Source of the DNA: Oscheius sp. JU75
Taxonomy: Eukaryota > Nematoda > Chromadorea > Rhabditida > Rhabditidae
NCBI GenBank assembly: GCA_037178855.1
Contig: JASJZC010000001.1
Span: 4,898,001-4,962,000 of the forward strand
Direction: 5' to 3'
DNA length: 64,000 nucleotides
Shown piece after piece: positions 34,739 to 45,471 of the stretch. Under the pieces are notes generated by a model. It had not been told where the DNA came from, ran no database searches, and saw nothing but the letters and a program-made list of their open reading frames with translations. A program made the position numbers and the translations under genes. Numbering within the stretch: position 1 is the first letter of the stretch; every line of letters begins with the position of its first letter.

Positions 34739-37680
34739 TTTCCTCCGAAGAGCATTCTAGAGAAAATGTAGCCGATCAGGTGAGCTCGATGATCGCTGAT
34801 GTGAAATTGGCAGATGATTGGGAGAAATTAAAAGCCAGAAGGCATGTTACTTTCTTTTTGATTGTATGACTTACTCTTAGAGTCAGGGCCGATTTTATTG
34901 ACCTGGACATGGAGGAAGAGTTCTTTGAAGTACAGCAGTTATCGGAAGAGGACAAGGTATAACCTAGAATAAGTGATAATTCACCATAAGGATCAGGTTC
35001 TGTTCGCTGTGAAAAATGTGGACGTGATGGAGCCAGACAAGTTGACACGCTACGATCGAATGGCCTTGGTCGTTCGCCTAGGTAAAGTCGAGCTGTTCCT
35101 CTATTCAAAACAAGATGAACAGATTAGAATCGAGACACCGTAAGTATCTACTTGTTCTGCTTATCCCTATTTCAGACAAAATCAAAACTCTGTGATTTGT
35201 TACGACAATTTCTCACTCCTCCAAATGGGAAGAAAGTTGTTTCGGACTCGTCATTCGACTCAAGACGAGGCTCAATGTTTCAGGCAACACCTCGAAGACA
35301 GTAGAATCTTTATGCATCTTCAAAAATATTAATCTCTAGATAAGCACGAATTACAAAACTGGTTCACTTTTACACCCAACCAAGATGTGGAAGAGGCTAT
35401 CCGGACAGCCTCAGGATTCGAATTTACTTCTCAATATGTGAACGCAATGCGAACCCTGAAAGATGCTCATTTGGAGTACCCTGAGTGTGATGAGGGCAAG
35501 GAGAACAAAGAAGATAGTGTCTGTAAGAGCAGTGACGATGTGGAGAACGGGGACAATGATGAGGAGAACAAGGAGAAGAGTATCTCTCAGGGCAGAGATG
35601 AGGAGAACGAGGAGGAGAGTATCTCTCAGGGCAGAGATGAGGAGAACGAGGAGAAGAGTATCTCTCAGGGCAGAGATGAGGAGAACGAGGAGGAGAGTAT
35701 CTCTCAGGGCAGAGATGAGGAGAACGAGGAGAAGAGTATCTCTCAGGGCAGAGATGAGGAGAACGAGGAGGAGAGTATCTCTCAGGGCAGAGATGAGGAG
35801 AACGAAGAGGAGAGTATCTCTCAGGGCAGAGATGAGGAGAACGAGGAGAAGAGTATCTCTCAGGGCAGAGATGAGGAGAACGTGGAGGAGAGTATCTCTC
35901 AGGGCAGAGATGAGGAGAACGAGGAGGAGAGTATCTCTCAGGGCAGAGATGAGGAGAACGAGGAGAAGAGTATCTCTCAGGGCAGAGATGAGGAGAACGA
36001 GGAGAAGAGTATCTCTCAGGGCAGAGATGAGGAGAACGTGGAGGAGAGTATCTCTCAGGGCAGAGATGAGGAGAACAAGGAGAAGGGTATCTCTCAGGGC
36101 AGTGATGAGGAGAACGAGGAGGAGAGTATCTCTCAGGGCAGTGATGAAGAGAGTGAGGCGGAGGCAAATGAAGAGTACATCGATTCCGAAATGGAAAGAG
36201 AGATTCTGGAAGGAAATCTGCTGGCAGAAAACGACAGGGTGAGTTGGATAACCCAATTGATACTTTACTGATAAAAAACCTACGTTTGCCTCTAGGTCGT
36301 CTTTGCTGTGCGGAACGTCGACGTCATGGACCCAGACGAGAGAGAGACTCGCTACGAACGACTGGCATTGGTCGTTAGGAGAGGAAAACTCGAACTGTTC
36401 CTATATCCGAAAGACGGCGGAGAGTTGCGGATCGAGCAATCGTGAGTCAGGAGATAGCCCAAATTGTATCACATTCTTTTTAAGACAAGCCCAGAACTCA
36501 ATGGTCTGTTATGATCACTATTCACTGCTCTCAATGCGAAGGAAGATATTCCGGACGCGTCATTCAACACTGGAAGAGGCTGAGATCTTCCAAGAGCGCT
36601 TTGGAAACAGTAAGATGTTTCTCTACCAGCAAACTTTACCTGCTTTAGATCTCGTCGAGCCGCAGTATTGGCTAACATTTGTTCTTCAACAAGATCTGGA
36701 CGACGCCGTCGAAATGTGGCGAAACATGGGCTTCGACGTCCATCAAAAACACATTACAGAGATCAGAAACCTGAGCAATGCCTATGAGGAAGATCGAACT
36801 GATGAAGAAGATGATGAAGAGGACGAGGATGAAAGTGAGCCAAAAGAAAATGAAGAGGACGAGGATGAAAGTGAGCCAAAAGGAAATGAAGAGGATGAGG
36901 ATGAAAGTGAGACAAAAGGCAGTGAGGAGGTCAGTTACGAACACTGTTCACTGCTCTCAAAGGAAGAAGAGTACGAGCCAAGTTCTGAGCCAAGTGTTCA
37001 TATTGTATCCACGTGTAAAGCAAAGCAAATGATCAAGTATCTCCAGTTTTTGGGACAAGTTATGCCACAGTTGAGAGAAGCGTTGGATAGACATCCGGTA
37101 CTCTGACTGAACACTTATTCAAACTTGATATACTTTCCAGATACACATCCGTTCTCACCTATCCTATCTCCAATTCTGCCTTCGCACTCTTCCTCAACAC
37201 GGGAAATGTTGCTGCTTCGATGCTGTTGACTTGACCGACGAAGAGCGCAAAAACAATCGCTCTATCCACGCTCAGTTAGAAGACGGCGAAGAAATTGATT
37301 GGTTAAATATAACTCGTTTGTTGAGGAAACACATCAAGGATTTGGAAAAGTAAGTGATAATATGGATAAGCAGTTACCATTTAGTCTCCTCAATTTGGAC
37401 GAGGCATGCGCGGAAAGTATGCGGGAATATCTGACAAAAGCTACAAACGATGGAGCTGATAAAAGTGGATTGCACGAGGAGATAGTTCGGGTTTTCCAAC
37501 AAAAGGTGAATTGTTACTAGCTAAAATGGAAGACTGGTCTTGCAGGCAAACAAAATCCACGATGAACTGTCTCCGGAAGAGTTTCGAATTCTCAGTGGCC
37601 GAATTCCACTGGGACGAGTTTATTCAATTGATTATAAGAAAGATGACTGTCTGAAATCACTGCAGAGCCTTACTCATTAA
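34739..37680 (+). CDS. orphan protein with two PH-like repeats and an acidic tandem-repeat linker
   Basis: Not recognised as a known family. Start MEIVSSEEHSRENVADQ follows TTTTCAG. Two homologous modules are visible: VLFAVKNVDVMEPDKLTRYD with MALVVRLGKVELFLY, CYDNFSLLQMGRKLFRTRHS and QNWFTF, and later VVFAVRNVDVMDPDERETRY with LALVVRRGKLELFLY, CYDHYSLLSMRRKIFRTRHS and YWLTFV. Strand pattern and length (about 110 residues) suggest a PH or PH-like fold. Between them lie 15 copies of a 13-residue acidic repeat; after the second module lie three copies of a 12-residue acidic repeat. The C-terminal region is helical (KQMIKYLQFLGQVMPQLREA, LRTLPQHGKCCCFDAVDLTD, SLQSLTH). It ends 67 bp from the convergent START gene. 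Confidence 0.7.
35579..36163 (+). repeat. coding minisatellite, 15 x 39 bp
   Basis: Fifteen uninterrupted head-to-tail units of exactly 39 bp (AGTATCTCTCAGGGCAG...), encoding SISQGRDEENEEE or close variants. Internal differences are mainly E/K at position 13, V at position 11 (two units) and S for R at position 6 in the last two units. The unit is a multiple of three, so changes in copy number keep the frame. Because the unit lacks stops in other frames, long open frames appear on both strands; these are artefacts. Confidence 0.95.
36816..36923 (+). repeat. second coding repeat, 3 x 36 bp
   Basis: Three head-to-tail 36-bp units encoding EEDEDESEPKEN, EEDEDESEPKGN and EEDEDESETKGS in the same gene as the 39-bp array. 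The sequence is unrelated to the first repeat apart from being acidic, so it expanded independently after the second PH-like module. Confidence 0.9.
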
Positions 37681-37747
37681 GATTGATAAAGATTTGGGAG
37701 TCATGATTGCCAGAAAATTTGGAACAATTTTATTTCCAGAGTACGAA

Positions 37748-38557
37748 TCAAGCCTTCTTCTCGTTTTCCAGTTCCTCCTCAATGTACTTCAGCGCATACT
37801 GAGCATCCTTGATGGTCATTTCCGCCACTCCAGAGCTCAAAATAGTCTTTGGGATCAGTTTGTCCTTCAGATCAACACAGACTAGATAGACTACCGTCGT
37901 CCTGTTAGGATCCGTCGGATGAGGTGTGAACTTCCCGGCGCAAAGATTAACCCATCCTCTTTTCTTCTTCGGCATGACTGGGATGTCAGTGTTAAATGAA
38001 CTGGCAGCAACGATGATCGATTCATCGACTCTTCTCCACAGACGACAGACGACAAAGTCGCGTCCCTTAAACACAGCCACGTCAGACGTAGCGTACTAAA
38101 TATTTGGATCAGGATAGCAAAAGAAGAACACACATGAAGTATATCGGCTTGCTTAGAAATGATTCCTTCTCTCTTGACCATCTGTGTGTTTTGATTCCAC
38201 TTTGGAGTGGCCTCGATCTATGAAATACCTAAGTTTTTTTTTTTAGAAATCACTCCAACCTCATTCCAGTGGTTGTCAAAAAGTGGCTGCATAGCCAGTG
38301 GATACTCCTTCGTCAAGGTGTAGACTTTACCAATCGGGAAATGCTTGTTGTAGCATTTGTCTCCCTTCATCTCCGTCTTTAATTTCCACCCATTCAGTCT
38401 TTCCGCGTCGTAGAAAATGTTGACGGCTTCTGCGAAGATGTTCGCGGTAGAACGGAGTCCCGCACCGAACTATTGCACGGTATACACTACTCGAAAAAAG
38501 ACAAACCTTGTCATCGGTAGTGTCGGTGACTCCCAATAGTTCAACGGCTGTGGGCAT
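37748..38557 (-). CDS. START-domain lipid-transfer protein (STARD3-like)
   Basis: Predicted soluble lipid-binding protein made of little more than a START domain of about 215 residues. The N-terminus MPTAVELLGVTDTTDDK leads to LRSTANIFAEAVNIFYDAER. The second half aligns with the StAR/STARD3 pattern: KWNQNTQMVKREGIISKQAD, GRDFVVCRLWRRVDESIIVA, AGKFTPHPTDPNRTTVVYLV and CVDLKDKLIPKTILSSGVAE, ending ALKYIEEELENEKKA. The RDFV and D-KG/DKLP-like blocks are the cues. There are no MENTAL membrane helices, so it corresponds to the START part only. Likely sterol or related ligand; specificity cannot be read. Its 3' end converges on the minisatellite gene. Confidence 0.82.
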
Positions 38558-38718
38558 TTTTGAAGAGAGATCGGGAGAAGGACGGGTCGCTGGTCACAAT
38601 CCGGCCCGTATCATTCTTGTTTTCAAACTCGATCACCTCTGCGCGAAAAGAAAGTGAGACAGATTTTCGGTCAACAAAGGATTGAGTCATTGCTACCCGA
38701 CATATTTTATTTTGTGAG

Positions 38719-39664
38719 TCACCGCATCGGCGGCCCTCCCATCAAACAACTGATCTGGGTGTCGTGAATGAGATCGCGAATCTGCTTGCCCAGTTTGAGG
38801 TAGGTTATTCTGTCGCGGCTGCCGATATCTCGAAGGTCGTAGACTAGCGATCGGCAAAAGGTCATATACTCATCCTCGTCATCAGGATCGTCTTCTCGAA
38901 GTCTCTTCATCTGGACCAGGTTCGGAGGCTGCAGGAAGGACTGTTCTCTGTTCCGGCTGAAACTCACCAACATCTCCTCTTCCTCATACCTCGGCCCCGG
39001 TCTCTTCCTAGTCAAAGTATCCAGAAATGCCAAATAGGAGAAAAATTTCCATTTGGGCTGCACCAAAGACCCGTCGCTGTTGTAGGTGACCTTCTTCTTG
39101 GTCTTGATGAACGTGTCTTTCAGATTCTTCCATTGTTTCTCGACATCGTCACCTGAACACGAATGCTTTTTTAAACAACAAGTGTGGCTGATGCCCCCGT
39201 TGAGGCTCGTGACAGGTAGATGCTGTCCCAGTCGAGCTACCCTGACAGGAGCAGCGTTCTCCCACAGACGCTAGCTTGCAAACTGATTCGATTTGACTTG
39301 ACTTGCAAACGTTTAGTGTGCGCACAAAGTAGTGCACACTAATTTCCAATATTGGCTTCAGACAGACACACAGACAGAGACGCGAGGACATTTTAAAATA
39401 GATTCTCCAATTACCGATCAGAGAAGGTTCAATCTGATTCTGCTCGCTGACTTGTCTCGCCACTTCCTGGAACAGCTCTTTTCTCGTGGAGCCAGACGTT
39501 TTCTCTCTTAAGGATCGGATAAGTTGTAATCGGAACAACTCGCACCTGTGGCTGTCCCATATACCCGGAATCTGTCGCACGGCATCGATTATACTGAATC
39601 TGATGTCGTCGTTGATGTGAATCTGCGCGTGTTGACTGGTCACGATCTGCTGCTGAACGACCAT
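38719..39664 (-). CDS. MADF-BESS domain putative transcription factor
   Basis: Nuclear DNA-binding regulator of the MADF (Myb/SANT-like) family. MADF part: INDDIRFSIIDAVRQIPGIW, DSHRCELFRLQLIRSLREKT and RKELFQEVARQVSEQNQIEP, then after a 260-bp intron DDVEKQWKNLKDTFIKTKKK and WKFFSYLAFLDTL. A BESS-like C-terminal motif is DEYMTFCRSLVYDLRDIGSR DRITYLKLGKQIRDLIHD. The protein ends LMGGPPMR. The start at MVVQQQIVTSQ is the first clean Met. The frame remains open above it to about 39718, so a short upstream exon probably adds to the N-terminus. Confidence 0.78.
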
Positions 39665-40435
39665 CTCACCAGGATGTTGACTCCATTCTTCGGCTGGATG
39701 CAGATGAGCTTTCTCCAAAACCTAGGAAGATTTGATTGCCTGCTTCGAATGGAAATCTTTCTCCTTTCTCCTACCAACTCGAAAGACCATAAACATGCGT
39801 CACAGCGAGAGCCTCGGTCGTGATAACCGGCTGTCGTTCAAAAAACAATGGCGCCAAATTGGCTTCAGTAAACCTATTAAAATAAAAAAGCGGCTAATTG
39901 TTGTTGTTTCTTTGTGTACTCAAAGCTCTTCTTCAAAGTGTTGAGCAATGGCAGATACTATAGATACATATAGAGCAGTTTTGCTAGCTTTTGGTTTAAA
40001 GCTCTTGCTTAATTAATTAACGTAATTAAGCAAAAGGCTATAAGGGACAAAACTAACCTCCAGAGTCATCATATTGTTGGTTTTGTGTTGAAAAAGTTAA
40101 AAGAAGAACCGCCACTGCGGCGGGATATCGACGCAGGCGGTCTCAAACCGCGTCGCGTGCGAACATGCGCGGCGGTCGGCTCCCACGATCACAACAAGGA
40201 GAATTTTTCCAGTGACAAATTCAGAATTTATTACTTTTGGCAACAACATATCACGGGGGTTCTCTCTCGAATTCTTTAAAATGCTAGTCATACCAGTCTT
40301 CCACAAAAAAGGCCTATTGTCTACCTTATCTACAGTGGCAATTATACAATTTGAGCAGAATTGAAAAAGTAGATTGAAAGTAAAAAGTTGAAAAAGTGAA
40401 AGCTACAATTTGAGCCAATGTCTCATTATAAAGAG
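39665..40435. other. intergenic region with a small perfect hairpin
   Basis: About 770 bp with no supported gene. An AT-rich perfect inverted repeat lies at 40005-40033 (11-bp arms TTGCTTAATTA, 7-base loop). A GC-rich patch at about 40105-40190 contrasts with its surroundings. I found no tRNA-like fold in it. The right end flanks the 3' end of the PDPR gene. Confidence 0.4.
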
Positions 40436-43400
40436 TTACTGGGTTGGACGGTAGTGAAGAGGATGTTCGGAAGAAATCATGGGCAGAGAGGGGGAGTGCA
40501 GATTGACTCGGACTGGAAACATCTTTCCGGCTATGTTCAGTTCGTATTCTCCTTTTTGGATGAAATCGGCCGAGACTCCAAAGTCTTTGTTCTCGATATA
40601 AGCCAGACAGACCTCAAAAGGATGAAGTTTGATTGTAAAGAAGAGACTAACCTGACAGCCTAGAGTGAATCCATAAGCAGCGGATGTGGTCACGCCGCAA
40701 GGCTTGCCATTTCTGAACAGCGTCTCTCCGCCCTGCGGCCACGGATCTGTGTCTTTGTCGTGTTTATCCACCAGGAGCTGGACGAAACGCTTCGTCACGC
40801 CCCTCTCCAGCTGTCTCTCCAGAGCCGCCTTGCCAATGAAGTCCTTCTGGAAATGAGTGATGTTATCCTCTGCGTGAAGTTGACAGAAAGTGTGGGTGGA
40901 TCAGCGATAAATCAGTATCAATAGACATGGACTTTTTGAGACTTTTGCACAGTAAGAAAGAGCACTAGAAACATAGAACAGGGTGAGTTTGAGGAAGTGA
41001 GAGCTGCTCACATTGATTGAAATTTGCGTTGCTCCGAAATGGGAGATCTGCAAAGAGACTATAGAATACCAATCGCTTAACAAGGGGTTCCAGACAAATC
41101 TATTTGCTCTTTCTACTCGACCAAGACTCGGCATTAAAAACAGAATAATTGGATTTACCTTGAAGTCGACCCGGAAGCTTCGCCCGCACTCGACTGGCGT
41201 CACGGTAGCGTTGATGTCCTGTCCCCAGTAGACGTAGAACTTTTCGATTCGAAGTTGTCTCAGCGTGTAGTAGCCCGCGTGCATCATACTGTACTCTCGA
41301 CCAGCCTCCACTATCTTCTCGTAGACGTTCTGGGCAACCTCGTTCGGAATGTACAGCACCCAGCCGAGTTCTCCACAGTGAGTGACCGAGATGGCTCGGA
41401 TACCGGTTGCCATGCCAATGTTCATCTCCTGACAACGGAACGTCGGGAAGTCTTGACTGCTCATCGACTGACCCGTGATGTCGGACATCAGATAGCGCGA
41501 AGAGGGCCCAATTACGTCCAGCGCTGTGTACATGCCTGTCACGTCCTGAAATCTGCCATTTAAATAGTTCTTAAGATTTTTTGTAGCTGAATCGCAAGTA
41601 ATGAAAAATCAGCCAATTAAAAAACTACCAAAGACGAAGTGTAGTAGTTAAAACCTGTCCTTGTTTCATTAATTGCACAGAAAGTCTCACCTGAATATGG
41701 ACGTTGACTTTCATCTGTTTTGCCCACTTCTTCATCCACGTCAAACATCGTTCCTGTTGAATTGTCGGAGCGACCATGAAGAAGCTCTCTTCGCGCATTC
41801 TGCTCAGAGTACAATCTGTCACGTATCCTCCCTGTTCGTGTTGCATTCCCGTGTAAACGGTTGACCCGACTGGCTGATCAATGTTGGCCGAACAGAGGTA
41901 TTGGAGGAATCGAACGGCGTCTGGACCCGTAATGTCGAACTTGCTGAAGCTGCTCATGTCCATCAGTCCGACTCGTTCGCGACAAGCCTCGTACTCTCCG
42001 GCCACCTTCTCGAACCAGCTCGGTCTGCCCAGAAGCATGTCCTGACCCTGTTGTAGAGCATTTCTCTCGGACGGGGGATTCGGTTCGAACCATAGTGGTC
42101 TCTCGTAGCCCATGATTTCTCCGAAGACGGCTCCAGCATCTCGCAGCTGATGGTAGATGGGCGACATCCGGAGATTTCTGGCTGTGTGACATTGGTGCGA
42201 ATGGTACATGTTGCTGTAGGTCATGGCAGCAATCTCGGGAACTCGTTCGATCAGATACTGCTGGTTGGCATGCAGCTCCAGGAAGCGACCGACGTCGATG
42301 CGAGAAACGTCGATCTTCGGCACTTCGTCACACATCCAGTCTGCCAGCACTTCGCCCAGCCCGCCGGCCAGAGAGAGTCCTTGTCCGTTGAGTCCGTTCA
42401 GAACAAAATAGCCATTGGCTTGACTACTCTCACCGATTACGGGCGACTTGTCCGGTGTGTAGGCTTCCATTCCGGTGATCAGATCTCCGTGTTCGACTTC
42501 GCCAAGCATAGGCACACGACGGAGAAGCGACTCGAGAGAGGGATCTGGAATGGAAGATATGAAATGAAGTGCGAGAAAGACCCACTGAATCTGTCCCAAT
42601 CGGGATCAGGATGATTCCAGTGTCCGGGCAGCATTCCCTGTCGCGCCAGTGGCCGTATTCCGTCCTCGTGAAAGCCGGCAGCCAATGTCTTGAAATTCGT
42701 CACTCTGATCATGTCTTTCCCATCGAGATCGTTGAAAATCGGGGTGGAATCGCCTACAGCTCCAGTCGGCAACTTTGTCGTATAGATATAGGTGTATGTA
42801 CAGGGATAGGCAGCTGTCTGGATGTGTCGATGTGGCAGATTCTTTACAAGAACTGAGCCAGTCCAAATTCCAGCCGCATCCACAAATTTCGGAGTTTCCA
42901 CATAGCCATTGGACGTCTTCACTCCATAAACTTGTCTCTCATCTCCTAGCATCACCTCCTGGACCTCGGTGTTCTCTATAATCTCTGCTCCTAATTCCTT
43001 GGCCCGTTTGGCGAGTTCTTGGCAAAGAGCTACTGCATCGACAGCTATATCGTCTGGAGAGAGTAGTGCCAGCTGGACATCTTCCGTCTGGAGAAAAGGC
43101 CACCGTTCGAGCATCTCCGATTGACAGTCTAACAGCTCGACGTCCTCATTCAGCAGAATACCTCGACTGTACATCCGCCGCAAGAGAACCTCATTGGCTT
43201 GTGTTGTGGCCAGGTAGACTCGTCCGCACTTGGTCAGTTCTGAGAAGAGTTCTTTGAAGCTATTCGATCAAAACTCACTGAATTTCCCGGATTCCGCTAG
43301 CTCTGTGTAGAGACGGATAGAGGACTCGGCGAGAAACTGATTCGTCGGATCCTGCCAGAAAATCGGAGCTGTGACAAGTCCAGCACTGATTCCCGTTGCT

Positions 43401-43649
43401 CCCCCACAGCCAACTCTGAAGAATTTTGTTTTTCCGGAACTGAGCAAGAAAAACTCACGAGTCACGCTCGAAGAGACAGACTCTCTTGCCCCTCTTGGCC
43501 AGATGGTAGGCGACACTGGTTCCCGCGATACCTCCCCCACAAACGACCACATCCGTGCTGGTCGAGGCAAGAGGGCGAGTGGCGTTTTGACGACGGCTGC
43601 AGCAGCTCCAGCATCTTCGGCCGCTCAACCGCAACACTCTGTTCATCAC
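40436..43649 (-). CDS. PDPR: pyruvate dehydrogenase phosphatase regulatory subunit (PDPR)
   Basis: Mitochondrial flavoprotein that lowers the magnesium sensitivity of pyruvate dehydrogenase phosphatase and so tunes reactivation of the PDH complex. It belongs to the dimethylglycine/sarcosine dehydrogenase superfamily. N-terminal Arg/Cys/Ser-rich targeting region MNRVLRLSGRRCWSCCSRRQ, then FAD-binding DVVVCGGGIAGTSVAYHLAK. Strong PDPR-like blocks: PVIGESSQANGYFVLNGLNG, GLMDMSSFSKFDITGPDAVR, YVTDCTLSRMREESFFMVAP, RAISVTHCGELGWVLYIPNE, LRIEKFYVYWGQDINATVTP and VTTSAAYGFTLGCQ. The order and spacing follow human PDPR rather than DMGDH or SARDH, especially WGQDIN and the C-terminal ADFIQKGEYELNIAG. 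Confidence 0.9.
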
Positions 43650-44581
43650 ATGAATGGGGTGGGAGCTCTGGAAAAACGAGTCTTTAAAACAAAAGTAGTA
43701 TTACCGAGGGAGAAGAGCAACAGCCTTTCGGCAAGGAGAACTAATCGACTACCCAATTAAATTTTCTTTGCCTTTGGAATTTCAAAGTAACACAATTTTC
43801 TTACGTAATTTGCTATGCGAAAACTATTTTTATTAAAAAAAAAGAAGTACTTTAAAGGAGCGCAATTACATTTAATCGAAAAAGGTAGAGGAAGACATAC
43901 ATAATCGGAGAAATTGCAGGGTGAAGTGACCCATAGTGACGGACAGATGAAATCAAATAGCAGTAAAAAAGAGTTTATTCGTGGTAAAAAAGGACCGGTA
44001 CATGTTATGATAACGTTGACAGGTAGCGTGTTTGTTTGTCGACTGGCTTCTCCTGCAGTGATGCGTCTCGAAGCTGAAACAAAATCGATTGTGTCCCTTT
44101 TTCGGTGATTCGAGAAAGACATTCTTTGTCATTTCGGAGAGCAAACAATTTGATGGAGTCTTGTGCTGGAAGAGAGATGGACGGAAACGGACACAGCTGT
44201 TCTGACTTCCCGTTTTTGTTTCCTTTACCCGAATCCGTCTCGGCAAAAATGGCGACTGCGTACCCATTAGGATCTGAGTAGATCTTCTGCTCTTACCAGT
44301 TCTCCTATTTGGGGAATCTTCTAGGGTTGTATCTGACCAGGAGATTACTTGACAATAAACATCTTTATACAGTGCTGTACATCAAAACAGACAGTGGATG
44401 TGGTAAACTCGTATCTTCACGTGCAAACGAAGGTAGTTGGATTTTCAAACAAGAGTTAAAGTCCAGTCGGTTTTTGTAGATCTTCGGTTTGGAAGAAGGG
44501 GGATAAAGAATGTGAGAGCTAGCCGAGTCTAACATGGAAATGAACAGGAGAGCGAAGAAAGAAAGTGGGTCGTAAAAGAGC
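43650..44581. other. intergenic region with unresolved frames
   Basis: No confident gene. Minus-strand frames at 43757-44122 and 44365-44616 are open for 80-120 codons. The second (hydrophobic start, then SSHILYPPSSKPKIYKN) could be an exon of the small gene to its right. Plus-strand frames look random. The left 100 bp hold the PDPR promoter. Confidence 0.3.
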
Positions 44582-44834
44582 TCAGTTTGCCTGAAAATAT
44601 GTTTCTCTATCTTCAAAAAAGAGCGAAACGCACCTCGAGATAGCGGACAAAAGGAGAGTATGGGTGGACTACACAGTCACAACAAGTCCTGATATCGACG
44701 GAAATCATTCTCCATCGTGGACAATTTTCAGTTCCGTCGTTTCGAAGTACCTGAGTAGAATCGATAAGAAAAATTACATGTTTTCTGGTAGTATCGCTCG
44801 AAACCATTGTAAATGCAAGACACAGTGAGGACAT
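44582..44834 (-). CDS. possible small Cys-rich secreted peptide
   Basis: Not recognised. MSSLCLAFTMVSSDTTRKH, optional 27-bp in-frame intron (GTAATTTTTC...CTACTCAG), then VLRNDGTENCPRWRMISVDI and RTCCDCVVHPYSPFVRYLE, ending EAN after a further intron or RFALF without it. The cluster NCP...CCDC suggests disulphides, but the family is unknown and the signal peptide is short. It lies just upstream of, and opposite to, the tRNA gene. The frame could also belong to a larger gene extending to 44365. Confidence 0.3.
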
Positions 44835-44859
44835 CCAGCACGGAAAAGCGCCTCATGTC

Positions 44860-44931
44860 TCCCATGTGGTCTAGTGGTTAGGATTCGTGGTTTTCACCCA
44901 CGCGGCCCGGGTTCGATTCCCGGCATGGGAA
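44860..44931 (+). tRNA. tRNA-Glu (anticodon TTC)
   Basis: A 72-nt cloverleaf. Acceptor arms TCCCATG and CATGGGA pair, with discriminator A. The D-arm A box is TGGTCTAGTGG. The anticodon stem CGTGG/CCACG closes the loop TTTTCAC, with anticodon TTC at 44893-44895. The T-arm B box is GGTTCGATTCC. No intron. A run of T follows at 44936, a Pol III terminator. The sequence is very like other animal tRNA-Glu(TTC), so it is probably functional. Confidence 0.97.
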
Positions 44932-45471
44932 GTGCTTTTTTGTTTTTTTTTCACAAGTTTTTTTTTTAATCACGAGCTCACTCTGAAGGGTAGGAACCGT
45001 TGAGCACACTTCCCATCTCCTCTCACACAAGAAGTTTCAGCGCAGATGACTTCGTTCAAAATGCGAGGGAAGTAGGTTCGTGGAAGGTGACGGACCTGAA
45101 TGTTGTTGTTCAGTCATTCAAAAAGTGACTACACCGCTCGGCATGTTTGGCAGAACTGATATCTGAAGACTGATGGTTGCAAAGAACCAAAACAGAGACC
45201 TACCCCTCTTTTGAGGAGTCACCAGCCTCTTGTCTTCCTTTGCATTCGAGAGCTATGGTCGTTCCGACAACATCCCTTGCGCTGCCAGAGTTTGAGTGTA
45301 GCAGATTCCCCAAAACGGAACGTTTTTCTCTCTCCGAGGAGGGCAGCCCATTGCGGAAGAAGTTCTCGTAAGTTCGACTGCTGGAAACTTTGGTCCAGAG
45401 TGACAGATTAATTTGTTTTTGAGAACTGCGCATAAACACACAAGGTCAAGCGGAAGAGTAAAGCACGTGCT
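44932..45471. other. intergenic, tRNA terminator and nothing else assigned
   Basis: It starts with two T-runs that end tRNA transcription. The rest contains short overlapping frames on both strands (45177-45441), none with convincing composition or splice support. Confidence 0.35.

Noticed and set aside
35411-36256. Long open frames of 247-281 codons on the minus strand and in other frames over the repeat array
   Set aside because: They follow from a 39-bp stop-free repeat read in other frames. The plus-strand frame alone continues into the flanking conserved exons.
40105-40190. GC-rich patch as a tRNA or structured RNA gene
   Set aside because: No cloverleaf or A/B boxes could be fitted.
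40436-43649. Sarcosine or dimethylglycine dehydrogenase
   Set aside because: Same superfamily, but the WGQDIN, TSSAY-type and ADFI-KGEYE blocks follow PDPR.
44582-44834. IL-17-like cystine-knot cytokine
   Set aside because: The NCP...CCDC cluster is suggestive, but the conserved family spacing and length are missing.
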